Shown here piece by piece: positions 54,301 to 58,028 of a stretch of DNA of 64,000 nucleotides; position 1 is the stretch's first letter; every line of letters begins with the position of its first letter. The translations under genes were made by a program, and so were the position numbers. Origin of the DNA: Mimachlamys varia (lineage: Eukaryota; Mollusca; Bivalvia; Pectinida; Pectinidae); contig OX392533.1 of NCBI GenBank assembly GCA_947623455.1, positions 31,060,229 to 31,124,228 on the forward strand, given 5' to 3'. The notes under the pieces are model-generated. The model was not told the DNA's origin. It ran no database searches and was given only the letters and a program-made list of their open reading frames with translations.

Positions 54301-56929
54301 ACTGTAGATAAATATTGTCAGGGGCTAACCGTAGGACACATACTGTAAGGAGCTATTTGATTGATAATTACTGAAAGTTAATTTCATTGTTTTACAGGTT
54401 GAGCAGTAAATACTGTAAGATAATTCATTGTTTTACAGGTTGAGCAGTAAATACTGTAAGATAATTTCCCTGTTTTACAGGTTGAGCAGTAAATACTGTA
54501 AGATAATTTCACTGTTTTACAGGTTGAGCAGTAAATACTGTAAGATAATTCATTGTTTTACAGGTTGAGCAGTAAATACTGTAAGATAATTTCACTGTTT
54601 TACAGGTTGAGCAGTAAAAACTGTAAGATAATTTCCCTGTTTTACAGGTTGAGCAGTAAAAACTGTAAGATAATTTCACTGTTTTACAGGTTGAGCAGTA
54701 AATACTGTAAGATAATTTCACTGTTTTACAGGTTGAGCAGTAAAAACTGTAAGATAATTTCACTGTTTTACAGGTTGAGCAGTAAAAACTTTAAGATAAT
54801 TTCCCTGTTTTACAGGTTGAGCAGTAAAAACTGTAAGATAATTTCACTGTTTTACAGGTTGAGCAGTAAATACTGTAAGATAATTTCACTGTTTTACAGG
54901 TTGAGCAGTAAAAACTGTAAGATAATTTCCCTGTTTTACAGGTTGAGCAGTAAAAACTGTAAGATAATTTCACTGTTTTACAGGTTGAGCAGTAAATACT
55001 GTAAGATAATTTCACTGTTTTACAGGTTGAGCAGTAAAAACTGTAAGATAATTTCCCTGTTTTACAGGTTGAGCAGTAAATACTGTAAGATAATTTCACT
55101 GTTTTACAGGTTGAGCAGTAAATACTGTAAGATAATTTCACTGTTACAGGTTGAGCAGTAAATACTGTAAGATAATTTCACTGTTTTACAGGTTGAGCAG
55201 TAAAAACTGTAAGGTAATTTCACTGTTACAGGTTGAGCAGTAAATACTGTATAAGATAATTTCACTGTTTTACAGGTTGAGCAGTAAATACTGTAAGATA
55301 ATTTCACTGTTACAGGTTGAGCAGTAAATACTGTAAGATAATTTCACTGTTTTACAGGTTGAGCAGTAAATACTGTATAAGATAATTTCACTGTTTTACA
55401 GGTTGAGCAGTAAATACTGTAAGATAATTTCACTGTTTTACAGGTTGAGCAGTAAATACTGTAAGATAATTTCACTGTTTTACAGGTTGAGCAGTAAATA
55501 CTGTAAGATAATTTCACTGTTTTACAGGTTGAGCAGTAAATACTGTAAGATAATTTCACTGTTTTACAGGTTGAGCAGTAAATACTGTAAGATAATTTCC
55601 CTGTTTTACAGGTAGAACAGTAAATACTGTAAGATAATTTCACTGTTTTACAGGTTGAGCAGTAAATACTGTAAGATAATTTCACTGTTACAGGTTGAGC
55701 AGTAAATACTGTAAGATAATTTCACTGTTTTACAGGTTGAGCAGTAAAAACTGTAAGGTAATTTCACTGTTACAGGTTGAGCAGTAAATACTGTATAAGA
55801 TAATTTCACTGTTTTACAGGTTGAGCAGTAAATACTGTAAGATAATTTCACTGTTACAGGTTGAGCAGTAAATACTGTAAGATAATTTCACTGTTTTACA
55901 GGTTGAGCAGTGAATACTGTAAGATAATTTCACTGTTTTACAGGTTGAGCAGTAAATACTGTAAGATAATTTCACTGTTTTACAGGTTGAGCAGTAAATA
56001 CTGTAAGATAATTTCACTGTTTTACAGGTTGAGCAGTAAATACTGTAAGATAATTTCCCTGTTTTACAGGTTGAGCAGTAAAAACTGTAAGATAATTTCA
56101 CTGTTTTACAGGTTGAGCAGTAAATACTGTAAGATAATTTCACTGTTTTACAGGTTGAGCAGTAAATACTGTAAGATAATTTCCCTGTTTTACAGGTTGA
56201 GCAGTAAATACTGTAAGATAATTTCCCTGTTTTACAGGTTGAGCAGTAAATACTGTAAGATAATTTCACTGTTTTACAGGTTGAGCAGTAAATACTGTAA
56301 GATAATTTCACTGTTTTACAGGTTGAGCAGTAAATACTGTAAGATAATTTCCCTGTTTTACAGGTTGAGCAGTAAATACTGTAAGATAATTTCACTGTTT
56401 TACAGGTTGAGCAGTAAATACTGTAAGATAATTTCACTGTTTTACAGGTTGAGCAGTAAATACTGTAAGATAGTTCATTGTTTTACAGGTTGAGCAGTAA
56501 ATACTGTAAGATAATTTCACTGTTTTACAGGTTGAGCAGTAAATACTGTAAGATAGTTCATTGTTTTACAGGTTGAGCAGTAAATACTGTAAGATAATTT
56601 CCCTGTTTTACAGGATGAGCAGTAAATACTGTAAGATAATCTCACTGTTTTACAGGTTGAGCAGTAAGTCCAATGAAGCTTCCTTGTATGATCATTCAGG
56701 AGAGTATCACCATAACAGCAGTTTTAACTGGGTGGGACAGACCATTACACAACTACGTCTGGAGCCAGAGCAGCAGGCCGCAGTGCGACTGTCAGCGTGT
56801 TTCAGCAAGCCGGGTATTTACAACCTGAACCGTGTGGCTGTGTTTGTGACGTACACACGAGACTCAAACCAGATGGTGCTGCAGAGACATCGATCTCCGA
56901 GTGTGGTGGTGATTGGGGAGGTGTCCTGA
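15216..56929 (+). CDS. TRAPPC8: TRAPPC8, trafficking protein particle complex subunit 8 (whole gene)
   Basis: This is the metazoan homologue of yeast Trs85, the TRAPPIII subunit. TRAPPIII acts as a Rab1 exchange factor at ER-Golgi and autophagy membranes (family knowledge). The spliced product aligns along its whole length with human TRAPPC8 (about 1,435 aa, recalled): MAQCKQTAQEFI at the start, DPWSQFL, DHDRLRIFIHEF, SALLLEQAAHC, NPLKVMLVLTEVTLLW, VRGKQKLEVQGPRLN, GGIHEIHFMFYYE, PCADFFFRS and VPVTLLLQNCSK near the end. I place 28 conserved exons and two candidate microexons, and every junction is GT-AG and phase-consistent. The length is 1,479 aa, or 1,506 aa with the microexons. The N-terminal two thirds should be helical repeats; the C-terminal third is beta-rich, Ig-like. 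ATG 15216 is chosen by homology. Introns carry several splice-site-containing minisatellites. The gene appears intact. Confidence 0.95.
17150..17245 (-). repeat. tRNA-derived SINE fragment in intron 1
   Basis: On the minus strand it reads 'tagctcagtgatagagcatc' (A-box-like), then 'aaactggagagcaaaaggtc' and 'ggctcaagcccc' (B-box-like). This is the order of a tRNA-derived SINE head. Poor pairing and the degenerate B box argue against a working tRNA gene. Confidence 0.5.
17395..17595 (+). CDS. TRAPPC8: TRAPPC8 exon 2
   Basis: Residues 53-120. Acceptor TTTGCAG, donor ATCAG|GTACAG, phase 1 at both ends. RDPNNVPHCIRHLKI aligns with human RDPNNQLHVIKNLKI, and NYDLQLS with DYDLNIS. Confidence 0.93.
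17913..18002 (+). CDS. TRAPPC8: TRAPPC8 exon 3
   Basis: Residues 120-150, 90 nt. Acceptor TTCTTGCAG. The donor GGCT|GTATCC restores Cys across the junction. TPWFEAYRDVFLQ and HEFLNH are conserved. A 30-bp tandem array starts about 22 bp after the donor. Confidence 0.9.
18020..18395. repeat. ~30-bp minisatellite just inside intron 3
   Basis: About 11-12 imperfect units of 'tgcagtacaggaaataagct' plus 'taatttac'. It begins about 22 bp downstream of the exon-3 donor. Most units contain 'tacag', and two read 'acaggtaac' or 'acaggtaag', a donor-like junction. Confidence 0.8.
19277..19451 (+). CDS. TRAPPC8: TRAPPC8 exon 4
   Basis: Residues 150-208. Acceptor TGACCAG, donor GCAAA|GTACGA (phase 2). 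PNLMKYYVLLHDVTEG aligns with human PNTLKYYVLLHDVSAG. It has a Gln-rich insert (QQHQQQTQ) before that motif. Confidence 0.9.
19452..21611 (+). other. TRAPPC8: Intron 4, no feature recognised
   Basis: AT-rich sequence of 2.16 kb with A/T homopolymers. No tandem array, mobile element or further exon is evident. Confidence 0.5.
21612..21777 (+). CDS. TRAPPC8: TRAPPC8 exon 5
   Basis: Residues 208-263. Acceptor TACCCAG, perfect donor AAT|GTAAGT, ending in phase 0. ADAIYQSMKSTYGASGCHLL aligns with human AEAIYEEMKQKYGTQGCYLL, and DPWSQFL with DPWSQYL. Confidence 0.92.
23097..23275 (+). repeat. tRNA-derived SINE in intron 5
   Basis: 'gggtggtgcagtggatattg' resembles an A box and 'gcttgattcccc' a weak B box. 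Then comes the tail shared by many invertebrate SINEs: 'gtgggttttttccgggtact' followed by 'ccggttt...ctcccacaata'. A more degraded relative lies at 38262-38420. Confidence 0.65.
23792..23827 (+). CDS. TRAPPC8: Candidate TRAPPC8 microexon a (36 nt)
   Basis: Acceptor TTTTATTCCAG and donor TGG|GTAAGT flank exactly 36 nt encoding KKRQKARYYIAW, with no stop. It is phase 0 at both ends, matching the phase-0 junction between exons 5 and 8. The 12 residues are basic and aromatic, unlike the acidic exon 8. No match is recalled in the human protein, so it may be an alternatively used cassette or lineage-specific. Confidence 0.6.
24144..24535. mobile_element. piggyBac-like MITE with TTAA duplication, copy 1
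   Basis: The ends 'AGTCCCAATATACGTAACTT' and 'TGCGTATATTGGGCCT' are inverted and flanked by TTAA on both sides. The interior matches the copies at 43220 and 45560 ('tctgaaaaattatga', 'ccatgcaaaaataagcc', 'aagaaactcctgacagaaaa'). TTAA target sites are the hallmark of piggyBac elements. It is non-coding. Confidence 0.8.
25088..25132 (+). CDS. TRAPPC8: Candidate TRAPPC8 microexon b (45 nt)
   Basis: The acceptor context TTTGATTTACTGTTGAAG is followed by 45 nt encoding DPELCYWRVRFGNKG and the donor GGG|GTGAGA. It is phase 0 at both ends, like microexon a and the flanking exons, so either can be skipped or included without changing frame. The acceptor has a weaker polypyrimidine tract. There are no stops in the frame, and the composition looks coding. 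Confidence 0.5.
25881..25970. mobile_element. ~90-bp palindromic repeat ('ttcacccctgaa' family), copy 1
   Basis: 'actcattcacccctgaaga' and 'tttgaactcttccat' are mirrored by 'ttggaatagttcataatgaa' and 'tcagggatgaatga'. Relatives lie at 29999, 48396 and 57938. Confidence 0.6.
27077..27331. mobile_element. Foldback MITE, 'actgtaaaccaactta' ends
   Basis: 'tactgtaaaccaactta' at the left and 'taagttggtttacagta' at the right are exact inverses, about 250 bp apart. The interior contains 'gtacagtacagtacagg' and no coding sequence. Confidence 0.75.
29224..29365 (+). CDS. TRAPPC8: TRAPPC8 exon 8 (acidic linker)
   Basis: Residues 264-311 (291-338 with microexons). Acceptor TTTTACAG, donor GGAAG|GTCAGT. 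It encodes EGADYDVSMGNGTDDG and a Ser/Glu-rich stretch, in the place of the poorly conserved acidic linker of the human protein. Confidence 0.85.
29999..30092. mobile_element. ~90-bp palindromic repeat ('ttcacccctgaa' family), copy 2
   Basis: 'cacccctgaagacacatctg', 'aactcttcca' and 'ttcaggggttaatgagtt' match the family at 25881. It has an insert 'acacagg' in the centre. Confidence 0.6.
30320..32396. repeat. 46-bp minisatellite with acceptor-like sites, end of intron 8
   Basis: About 45 units (length over period) of 46 bp, reading 'ggtatagagtgtatgtttga', 'ttgtgatgtttacag', 'ttaatgtccct'. Variants include t/a in 'gatt/agtg', ag/gg before 'gtgt' and c/t in 'gtcc/tct', and blocks of variants recur in order (higher-order repeats). 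Every unit has 'gatgtttacag', close to the real exon-9 acceptor 'ggtgtttacag' at 32423-32433, which lies only 37 bp past the array. Open frames across it on either strand are repeat readings. Confidence 0.95.
32434..32735 (+). CDS. TRAPPC8: TRAPPC8 exon 9
   Basis: Residues 311-411. Acceptor TTGGTGTTTACAG, donor AACAG|GTAAGC, ending in phase 0. The first half is a divergent Ser/Asp/Thr-rich linker. The second half has CLTTSDHDRLRIFIHEFS, aligning with human CLTLTDHDRIRQFIQEFT. Confidence 0.93.
33174..33286 (+). CDS. TRAPPC8: TRAPPC8 exon 10
   Basis: Residues 412-449. Acceptor TTTTCCAG. It encodes LTSRKGIPRSIFSVTKKWFGG (matching human LISRKGLSRSLFSATKKWFSG) and a less conserved tail. The donor is GTAGT|GTAAGT, phase 2, completed by G of exon 11 (V-Y-S-Q-E-A-P-E-L-Q). 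Its last ~13 bases (ACACAACTGTAGT) are themselves a diverged start of the 19-bp array that follows. Confidence 0.92.
33274..34537. repeat. 19-bp splice-donor minisatellite, left part
   Basis: Unit: GTAAGTAACAAACCGTAGT. About 65 units here. The first GTAAGT is the real exon-10 donor, and each later unit repeats AGT|GTAAGT. Variants: 'aactg', 'aaccgt', 'aacggt', 'aacctt'; GTAGGT in place of GTAAGT; 'gtgtattagtaac'; and 14-bp units that lose GTAAG. On the minus strand 19-bp periodicity gives long repetitive open frames of no significance. Confidence 0.97.
34538..35081. mobile_element. 544-bp TIR element inserted inside the donor array
   Basis: The ends are inverted: 'catcctcgatatccaggg' / 'gttacgatc' on the left and 'gatcgtaaccct' / 'tggctagcgaagatg' on the right. 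Similarity continues inward ('atctacacccctgg' against 'ccaagggtgaagat'), about 60 bp of TIR in all. TA flanks both sides (34536-34537 and 35082-35083), as for Tc1/mariner-type elements. The interior frame at 34645-34863 resembles no transposase. The repeat resumes immediately after. Confidence 0.8.
35084..37022. repeat. 19-bp splice-donor minisatellite, right part
   Basis: About 100 further units of the same 19-bp repeat up to 'aaactgtagtatgtaatgtg'. Added variants are 'gtaagtatc' and 'accgtactgtaag'. Longer blocks such as 'gtgtattagtaacaaaccg' recur at irregular spacing, showing block duplications. Array plus insertion fill about 87% of the 4,285-bp intron 10. Confidence 0.97.
37260..37460. 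repeat. Dispersed repeat fragment in intron 10 ('agttatggccc')
   Basis: 'gttatggccc' occurs at both ends of a ~170-bp stretch, in a style shared with the repeat at 38990-39400 ('gttacgaccc'). This is a weak assignment. Confidence 0.3.
37572..37722 (+). CDS. TRAPPC8: TRAPPC8 exon 11
   Basis: Residues 449-499. Acceptor TTGTTACAG, donor GCACTG|GTGGGT, phase 0. YSQEAPELQMRRLADLAF, YHTAKRDF and TAGAL match human YPPEAPELQIRKMADLCF, YHTAKKDF and AAGAL. Confidence 0.94.
38135..38238 (+). CDS. TRAPPC8: TRAPPC8 exon 12
   Basis: Residues 500-534. Acceptor CTCTGCAG, donor TGCAA|GTAAGT (phase 2). EMASLSVFMQG and YPSHYMESAITTYL match human EMAAVSAFLQP and YPAHYMDTAIQTYR. Confidence 0.93.
38262..38420 (+). 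repeat. Degraded SINE in intron 12
   Basis: 'gatggtgcagtattgtgtac', 'ttgccttt', 'gtgaaaaggtatgaggtc' and 'ttctctgggtactctggttt' follow the order of the SINE at 23097. Confidence 0.55.
38990..39400. repeat. Dispersed bivalve repeat in intron 12
   Basis: 'tagtcccctttt', 'ccgtctgtccgactgtctgt', then two loose internal copies of 'gcacatattgaact' with 'gtacagata' or 'atacagaaat', ending 'ggggggccggtaggggacat'. The copies are about 150 bp apart. No coding frame is supported. Confidence 0.5.
39434..39539 (+). CDS. TRAPPC8: TRAPPC8 exon 13
   Basis: Residues 534-569. Acceptor GTTCCAG, donor GCGAG|GTACAA, phase 0. GMYNEAALQFIKLTSE aligns with human SKYSEAAALLIRLTSE. Confidence 0.93.
39610..40115. repeat. 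~40-bp minisatellite in intron 13 ('tttacatctacagtt')
   Basis: About 12 imperfect units built on 'tacatctacagttaaaactt', 'gttatctgtacatca' and 'tttacatctacagtcgaacc'. Each unit carries 'atctacag', an acceptor-like string. It starts about 70 bp after the exon-13 donor. Confidence 0.8.
40713..40844 (+). CDS. TRAPPC8: TRAPPC8 exon 14
   Basis: Residues 570-613. Acceptor TTTTCCCCAG, donor GCTCAG|GTATAT, phase 0. DSDLRSALLLEQAAHCYINM and VRKYSFHMILAGHRYSKA are nearly identical to the human segment, the most conserved stretch of the protein seen here. Confidence 0.96.
41309..41380 (+). CDS. TRAPPC8: TRAPPC8 exon 15
   Basis: Residues 614-637, 72 nt. Acceptor GGTTACAG, donor GCCGAG|GTAAGT. RKHALRAYSQALQVYKG and WSLAE match human KKHALRCYCQAMQVYKG and WSLAE. 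Confidence 0.95.
42060..42212 (+). CDS. TRAPPC8: TRAPPC8 exon 16
   Basis: Residues 638-688. Acceptor GCTCTTACAG, donor TATAAG|GTAAGA. DHINFTLGRQSFNLKQLENA and QQGAFLREYLFVYK match human DHINFTIGRQSYTLRQLDNA and QQGAFLREYLYVYK. Confidence 0.96.
42616..42742 (+). CDS. TRAPPC8: TRAPPC8 exon 17
   Basis: Residues 689-731. Acceptor TTTTTCAG, donor AGTCAAG|GTAGGG, phase 1. LPELPLPVLDSNSTKVLLG aligns with human LPQLPLPYINSSATRVFFG. Two more copies of the donor, each 72 bp further on and in the same open frame, follow at 42814 and 42886, so the exon end is ambiguous. Confidence 0.88.
42727..42905. repeat. 72-bp triplication of the exon-17 donor
   Basis: The segment 'cacagccaagtcaaggtagg' plus 'gcattaactttactgctg', 'tttat...actattgtcagg' and 'tgatatagccaag' repeats with an exact 72-bp period (donors after 42742, 42814 and 42886); the third copy is shortened after the donor. 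72 is divisible by three and the frame stays open, so the later donors would add 24 or 48 residues. Confidence 0.93.
43126..43705. mobile_element. Palindromic MITE (12827 family) with a nested insertion
   Basis: 'ggccccagtttcatcaacgt' at the left and 'aacgttgatgaaaccggggc' at the right match the solo copy at 12827-13023. The palindrome is split at 'cataacTTAA' by the 43220-43611 element. Removing that element leaves about 190 bp, the size of the solo copy. Confidence 0.85.
43220..43611. mobile_element. piggyBac-like MITE with TTAA duplication, copy 2 (nested)
   Basis: AGGCCCAATATACGTAAC and its inverse at 43590-43607, flanked by TTAA on both sides. It lies in inverse orientation to the copies at 24144 and 45560. 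It is 392 bp including both TTAAs, the same length as copy 1. Because it sits inside another MITE, it inserted later. Confidence 0.85.
43805..43993 (+). CDS. TRAPPC8: TRAPPC8 exon 18
   Basis: Residues 731-794. Acceptor GTCTCCAG, donor TTGGAG|GTACGA, phase 1. Moderately conserved: RWQKLEEALV, SNTFRSTLQCY against human QWRELEEQVV, PSNFHPTQYCL. Confidence 0.9.
44036..44122. repeat. 24-bp repeat, three copies, early intron 18
   Basis: 'gtttgatttgttctcagggc' plus 'ttta' is repeated three times with a partial fourth, starting about 43 bp after the exon-18 donor. Each unit contains 'tgttctcag', an acceptor-like string. Confidence 0.85.
44535..44686 (+). CDS. TRAPPC8: TRAPPC8 exon 19
   Basis: Residues 794-844. 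Acceptor TTGTACAG, donor GTTAAG|GTAGGC, phase 0. EPIIVEVYLANPLKVMLV and LTEVTLLW match human EEPITVEVAFRNPLKVLLLL and LTDLSLLW. This begins the beta-rich C-terminal region. Confidence 0.94.
45008..45082 (+). CDS. TRAPPC8: TRAPPC8 exon 20
   Basis: Residues 845-869, 75 nt. Acceptor TTTCCTGCAG, donor TTGACG|GTCAGT. NEIIQTQVIDEIIM corresponds to human EMIGAEVISEFLI. Weakly conserved, but phase-consistent on both sides. Confidence 0.85.
45560..45939. mobile_element. piggyBac-like MITE with TTAA duplication, copy 3
   Basis: TTAA-AGGCCCAATATACTTAA at the left and 'ACGTAGATTGGGCCT'-TTAA at the right. The interior matches copy 1 in the same orientation, with small deletions. Confidence 0.8.
46096..46350 (+). 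CDS. TRAPPC8: TRAPPC8 exon 21
   Basis: Residues 870-954. Acceptor TTTTATACCAG, donor CTACAG|GTCAGT, phase 0. GELRIVEISYNLGG, VRGKQKLEVQGPRLNIT, YGPDRRLD and EMPLLQ match human GELHILGVVYNLG, VRGKQDLEIQGPRLNNT, YGPDRRLD and EMPLLE. Confidence 0.95.
47133..47536 (+). CDS. TRAPPC8: TRAPPC8 exon 22
   Basis: Residues 955-1089, the largest coding exon (404 nt). Acceptor TTTAATTTCAG, donor ATAAG|GTAAGT (phase 2). FPRTLLCGEVHAVMLQFTNVG, SPEFFTLG and GGIHEIHFMFYYEPVQKLPNI match human FPTGLLCGEIRKAYVEFVNVS, RPEFFTFG and EGVHEINFLFYYESVKKQPKI. Confidence 0.95.
48030..48135. repeat. Fragment of the bivalve multi-unit repeat in intron 22
   Basis: 'gataaaagtcccagggtagt', 'gatatttgg' and 'aatgaatgaccttgactta' follow the unit order of the repeat at 11870-12620. 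Confidence 0.5.
48208..48358 (+). CDS. TRAPPC8: TRAPPC8 exon 23
   Basis: Residues 1089-1139. Acceptor CTTTTTCAG, donor AGTCAG|GTAAGA, phase 0. HRLLRHTAVVNT and SLSVRAV match human HRILRHTAIICT and SLNVRAT. Confidence 0.93.
48396..48487. mobile_element. ~90-bp palindromic repeat ('ttcacccctgaa' family), copy 3
   Basis: 'attcaacccttaagtttcat' and 'ggaagagttcaaatgtgttc' with 'gggtgtgagtgagtta' match the reverse complement of the family. Confidence 0.55.
49321..49495 (+). CDS. TRAPPC8: TRAPPC8 exon 24
   Basis: Residues 1140-1198. Acceptor CTATTTACAG, donor AACTTAG|GTAACT, phase 1. YVKEIQINQVSCASEEWSIQ and SRETMQLCLKAVR correspond to human GVKEFHIVQVSSSSKHWKLQ and SREKGKFCFKAIR. Confidence 0.92.
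49940..49998 (+). CDS. TRAPPC8: TRAPPC8 exon 25
   Basis: Residues 1198-1217, 59 nt. Acceptor ATATTACAG, donor CAACAG|GTAAGG. It encodes DTIMGKESIVFSDVPFDTQQ, in the place of human YTFADIIFGNEQ. Poorly conserved, but required to keep phase 1 to 0 between its neighbours. Confidence 0.8.
50314..50487 (+). CDS. TRAPPC8: TRAPPC8 exon 26
   Basis: Residues 1218-1275. Acceptor AATTTTTTTCAG, donor TGGAAA|GTAAGT. SAMTPCADFFFRS and VGFTLVILWK match human SASPCADFFYRS and LNIVILWK. Confidence 0.94.
51080..51184 (+). CDS. TRAPPC8: TRAPPC8 exon 27
   Basis: Residues 1276-1310. Acceptor TTATCCACAG, donor GTTCTT|GTGAGT, phase 0. ACVVNEDGEVQIRVGQHHVT corresponds to human AYVVEDSKQLILEGQHHVI. Its last 70 bases plus donor are tandemly repeated downstream. 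Confidence 0.92.
51115..51570. repeat. 91-bp tandem array of exon-27 tail plus donor, five copies
   Basis: Unit starts at 51115, 51206, 51297, 51388 and 51479, an exact 91-bp period. Each has 70 bp of exon 27, then GTGAGT and ~15 bp of intron. Copies 2-5 keep the exon frame (VGQHHVTIDxIDN), differing by GTG to GTA (synonymous) and, in three copies, AAG to AGG (Lys to Arg). The last copy's donor is GTGGGT. The exon's acceptor is not included, so copies lack a strong 3' splice site. Confidence 0.95.
51765..52049 (+). other. Intronic 94-codon open frame, origin unknown
   Basis: The frame in intron 27 reads YGQFFAKRVEYTCVSVGVLG, then a helical acidic end (ICEKIMESLVSRILELDELI). It lacks good splice sites consistent with the TRAPPC8 phase and has no human counterpart. 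It could be a fragment of a mobile-element or exapted gene. Chance cannot be excluded. Confidence 0.2.
52318..52463 (+). CDS. TRAPPC8: TRAPPC8 exon 28
   Basis: Residues 1311-1359. Acceptor TTAAAGCAG, donor GGACG|GTAAGT (phase 2). A variable linker: PTEQPAVRFVMKDREAEAST, then QLVDLNFNHRSEVKHNF, in the place of the variable human segment before VPVTLLL. Confidence 0.87.
52827..52916 (+). CDS. TRAPPC8: TRAPPC8 exon 29
   Basis: Residues 1359-1389, 90 nt. Acceptor ATATTCGCAG, donor GACAG|GTATGG (phase 2). LCQVPVTLLLQNCSKVTLDV corresponds to human LCLVPVTLLLSNCSKADVDV. Confidence 0.94.
53084..53540. mobile_element. ~457-bp TIR element in intron 29
   Basis: 'ttaactctttgctccctaat' at the left and 'gctagggcttaaagagttaa' at the right form inverted ends. 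The interior contains repeated 'cccgactacagg' / 'cccgactatag' and an inverted pair 'gattggctggaat' / 'atttcagccaatc'. It has no coding frame. Confidence 0.6.
53690..54350. repeat. 27-bp minisatellite in intron 29
   Basis: About 24 units of 'gataaatactgtcaggggct' plus 'aactgta', with variants 'gggtct' and 'agctgta'. It is separated by only about 30 bp from the 42-bp acceptor array, with which it shares 'aaatactgt'. Confidence 0.93.
54380..56667. repeat. 42-bp splice-acceptor minisatellite ending in the last exon
   Basis: About 54 units of 'tgttttacaggttgagcagt' plus 'aaatactgtaagat' plus 'aatttcac'. The last unit supplies the real acceptor TTTTACAG|G and the first 12 bases of exon 30. Because 42 bp is 14 codons, the forward frame reads (LSSKYCKIISLFYR)n. 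Units of 40, 41 or 44 bp ('cactgttacag', 'gatagttcattg', 'ctgtataagat') break the frame at places. Each unit also has CT|GTAAGA, a donor-like string 17 nt after the acceptor. Confidence 0.97.
56656..56929 (+). CDS. TRAPPC8: TRAPPC8 exon 30 (terminal coding exon)
   Basis: Residues 1389-1479 and stop TGA (56927-56929). Acceptor CTGTTTTACAG. FNWVGQTITQLRLEPEQ and ACFSKPGIYNLNRVAVFV match human FTWLGQTQYKLKL and ACFVHTGVYNLGTPRVFA. The first 12 coding bases (GTTGAGCAGTAA) are the end of the 42-bp array. The in-frame upstream acceptors at 56613 and 56571 would add 14 or 28 residues. Confidence 0.93.
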
Positions 56930-57937
56930 TCGAGTCGGCCGAAACTCCTAATTGGTGGTACAAATGAGGAGGTCTTCTTTAAAGTCACAATGTCATTCCA
57001 GTTACTTGATTAGTGGAAATTATGGAGGTTTACTAATTACGACAACATTCACGATGTTGTCCCTGATTAGTGTAGCTTGCTATCACTGTGCAAAGAAAAA
57101 GATCTCGTCATTGGTGAAGCATTGGAGAGGACCATATTGGTCTAATGCCATCGATGACAACTTCTAGTCCATTCAAAATTGGTTAGGACATCATTCAAGT
57201 AGACAATGAGGTTGATCAATAAGACAATTGTTACATCCTGTGCTGGATTGTTTATCCAGAGTGAATCTAAACAGTTCTTTCATCAGTGGAAAGAGACATT
57301 TTGTGTTGTGTAAGGTGTTTCCGAAACAGGAGAGTTACAACACGTTTTATCATTGTGAGAGAGATTCTGGATGTGTAATTCATCAGACTCGTCACGAAGC
57401 AGTTTACGTGTTACATTGCATGTTATAACATTGTCACTGAGCACAATTTCTTCCATCCCCCCTGGTGATTATAACTGGCAAAGGTGAAATGGACACTGCC
57501 ATCATTTACAATTAATCTCACCGTATTCCACTAGGAACGAGATATCGGTGGCCGATCATTGTAATCAACTTCATATGTCTAGAGTCGTGCAATTCTCACC
57601 ACCGCTCACATGGTGATTGCAAAGATGGTGTTTGATTCAGTAAGAAACTTGATTGCCCATTTTGGCATTGATGTTCATCCACCGGGAAAGCTTTGAGGAG
57701 ATGTAACAGAACCATTCCAAAACCTGATTTATGCCTCGCTAACAAGTCATCTTTACCAAGGTCATCTTTACCAATCACACGCCCCATTGATGATATTCTC
57801 AGTATTTCAACCCTTTTTTTACCTCTGTATAACATAATGGACTCTTCCATTTTTTATACATGGTAGAGTCTACTTATGCTATGTAGGGTGAAAGGGTCAA
57901 GAAATTTCATTAAGTAACAACCATTGATAATTCACCA

Positions 57938-58028
57938 TTAACTTGGTCACTCTTAATGATGCATTTGAACTCTTCCAATTCAAAGGTTGGAATAGTCCAT
58001 GATGAAATTTCAAGGGTGAATAAGTTAA
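57938..58028. mobile_element. ~90-bp palindromic repeat ('ttcacccctgaa' family), copy 4
   Basis: 'tttgaactcttccaattcaa', 'ggttggaatagtcc' and 'ttcaagggtgaataagtta' match the copies at 25881 and 29999. Confidence 0.6.

Noticed and set aside
54553..56493. Open frames of about 200 codons on both strands across the 42-bp array, read as structural proteins
   Set aside because: The period is a multiple of three, so the frames are an arithmetic effect. Only the forward frame next to 56655 has a possible meaning as alternative acceptor use.
57596..57850. 84-codon minus-strand frame behind TRAPPC8
   Set aside because: It lies antisense in the probable 3' UTR with no motif or splice support.
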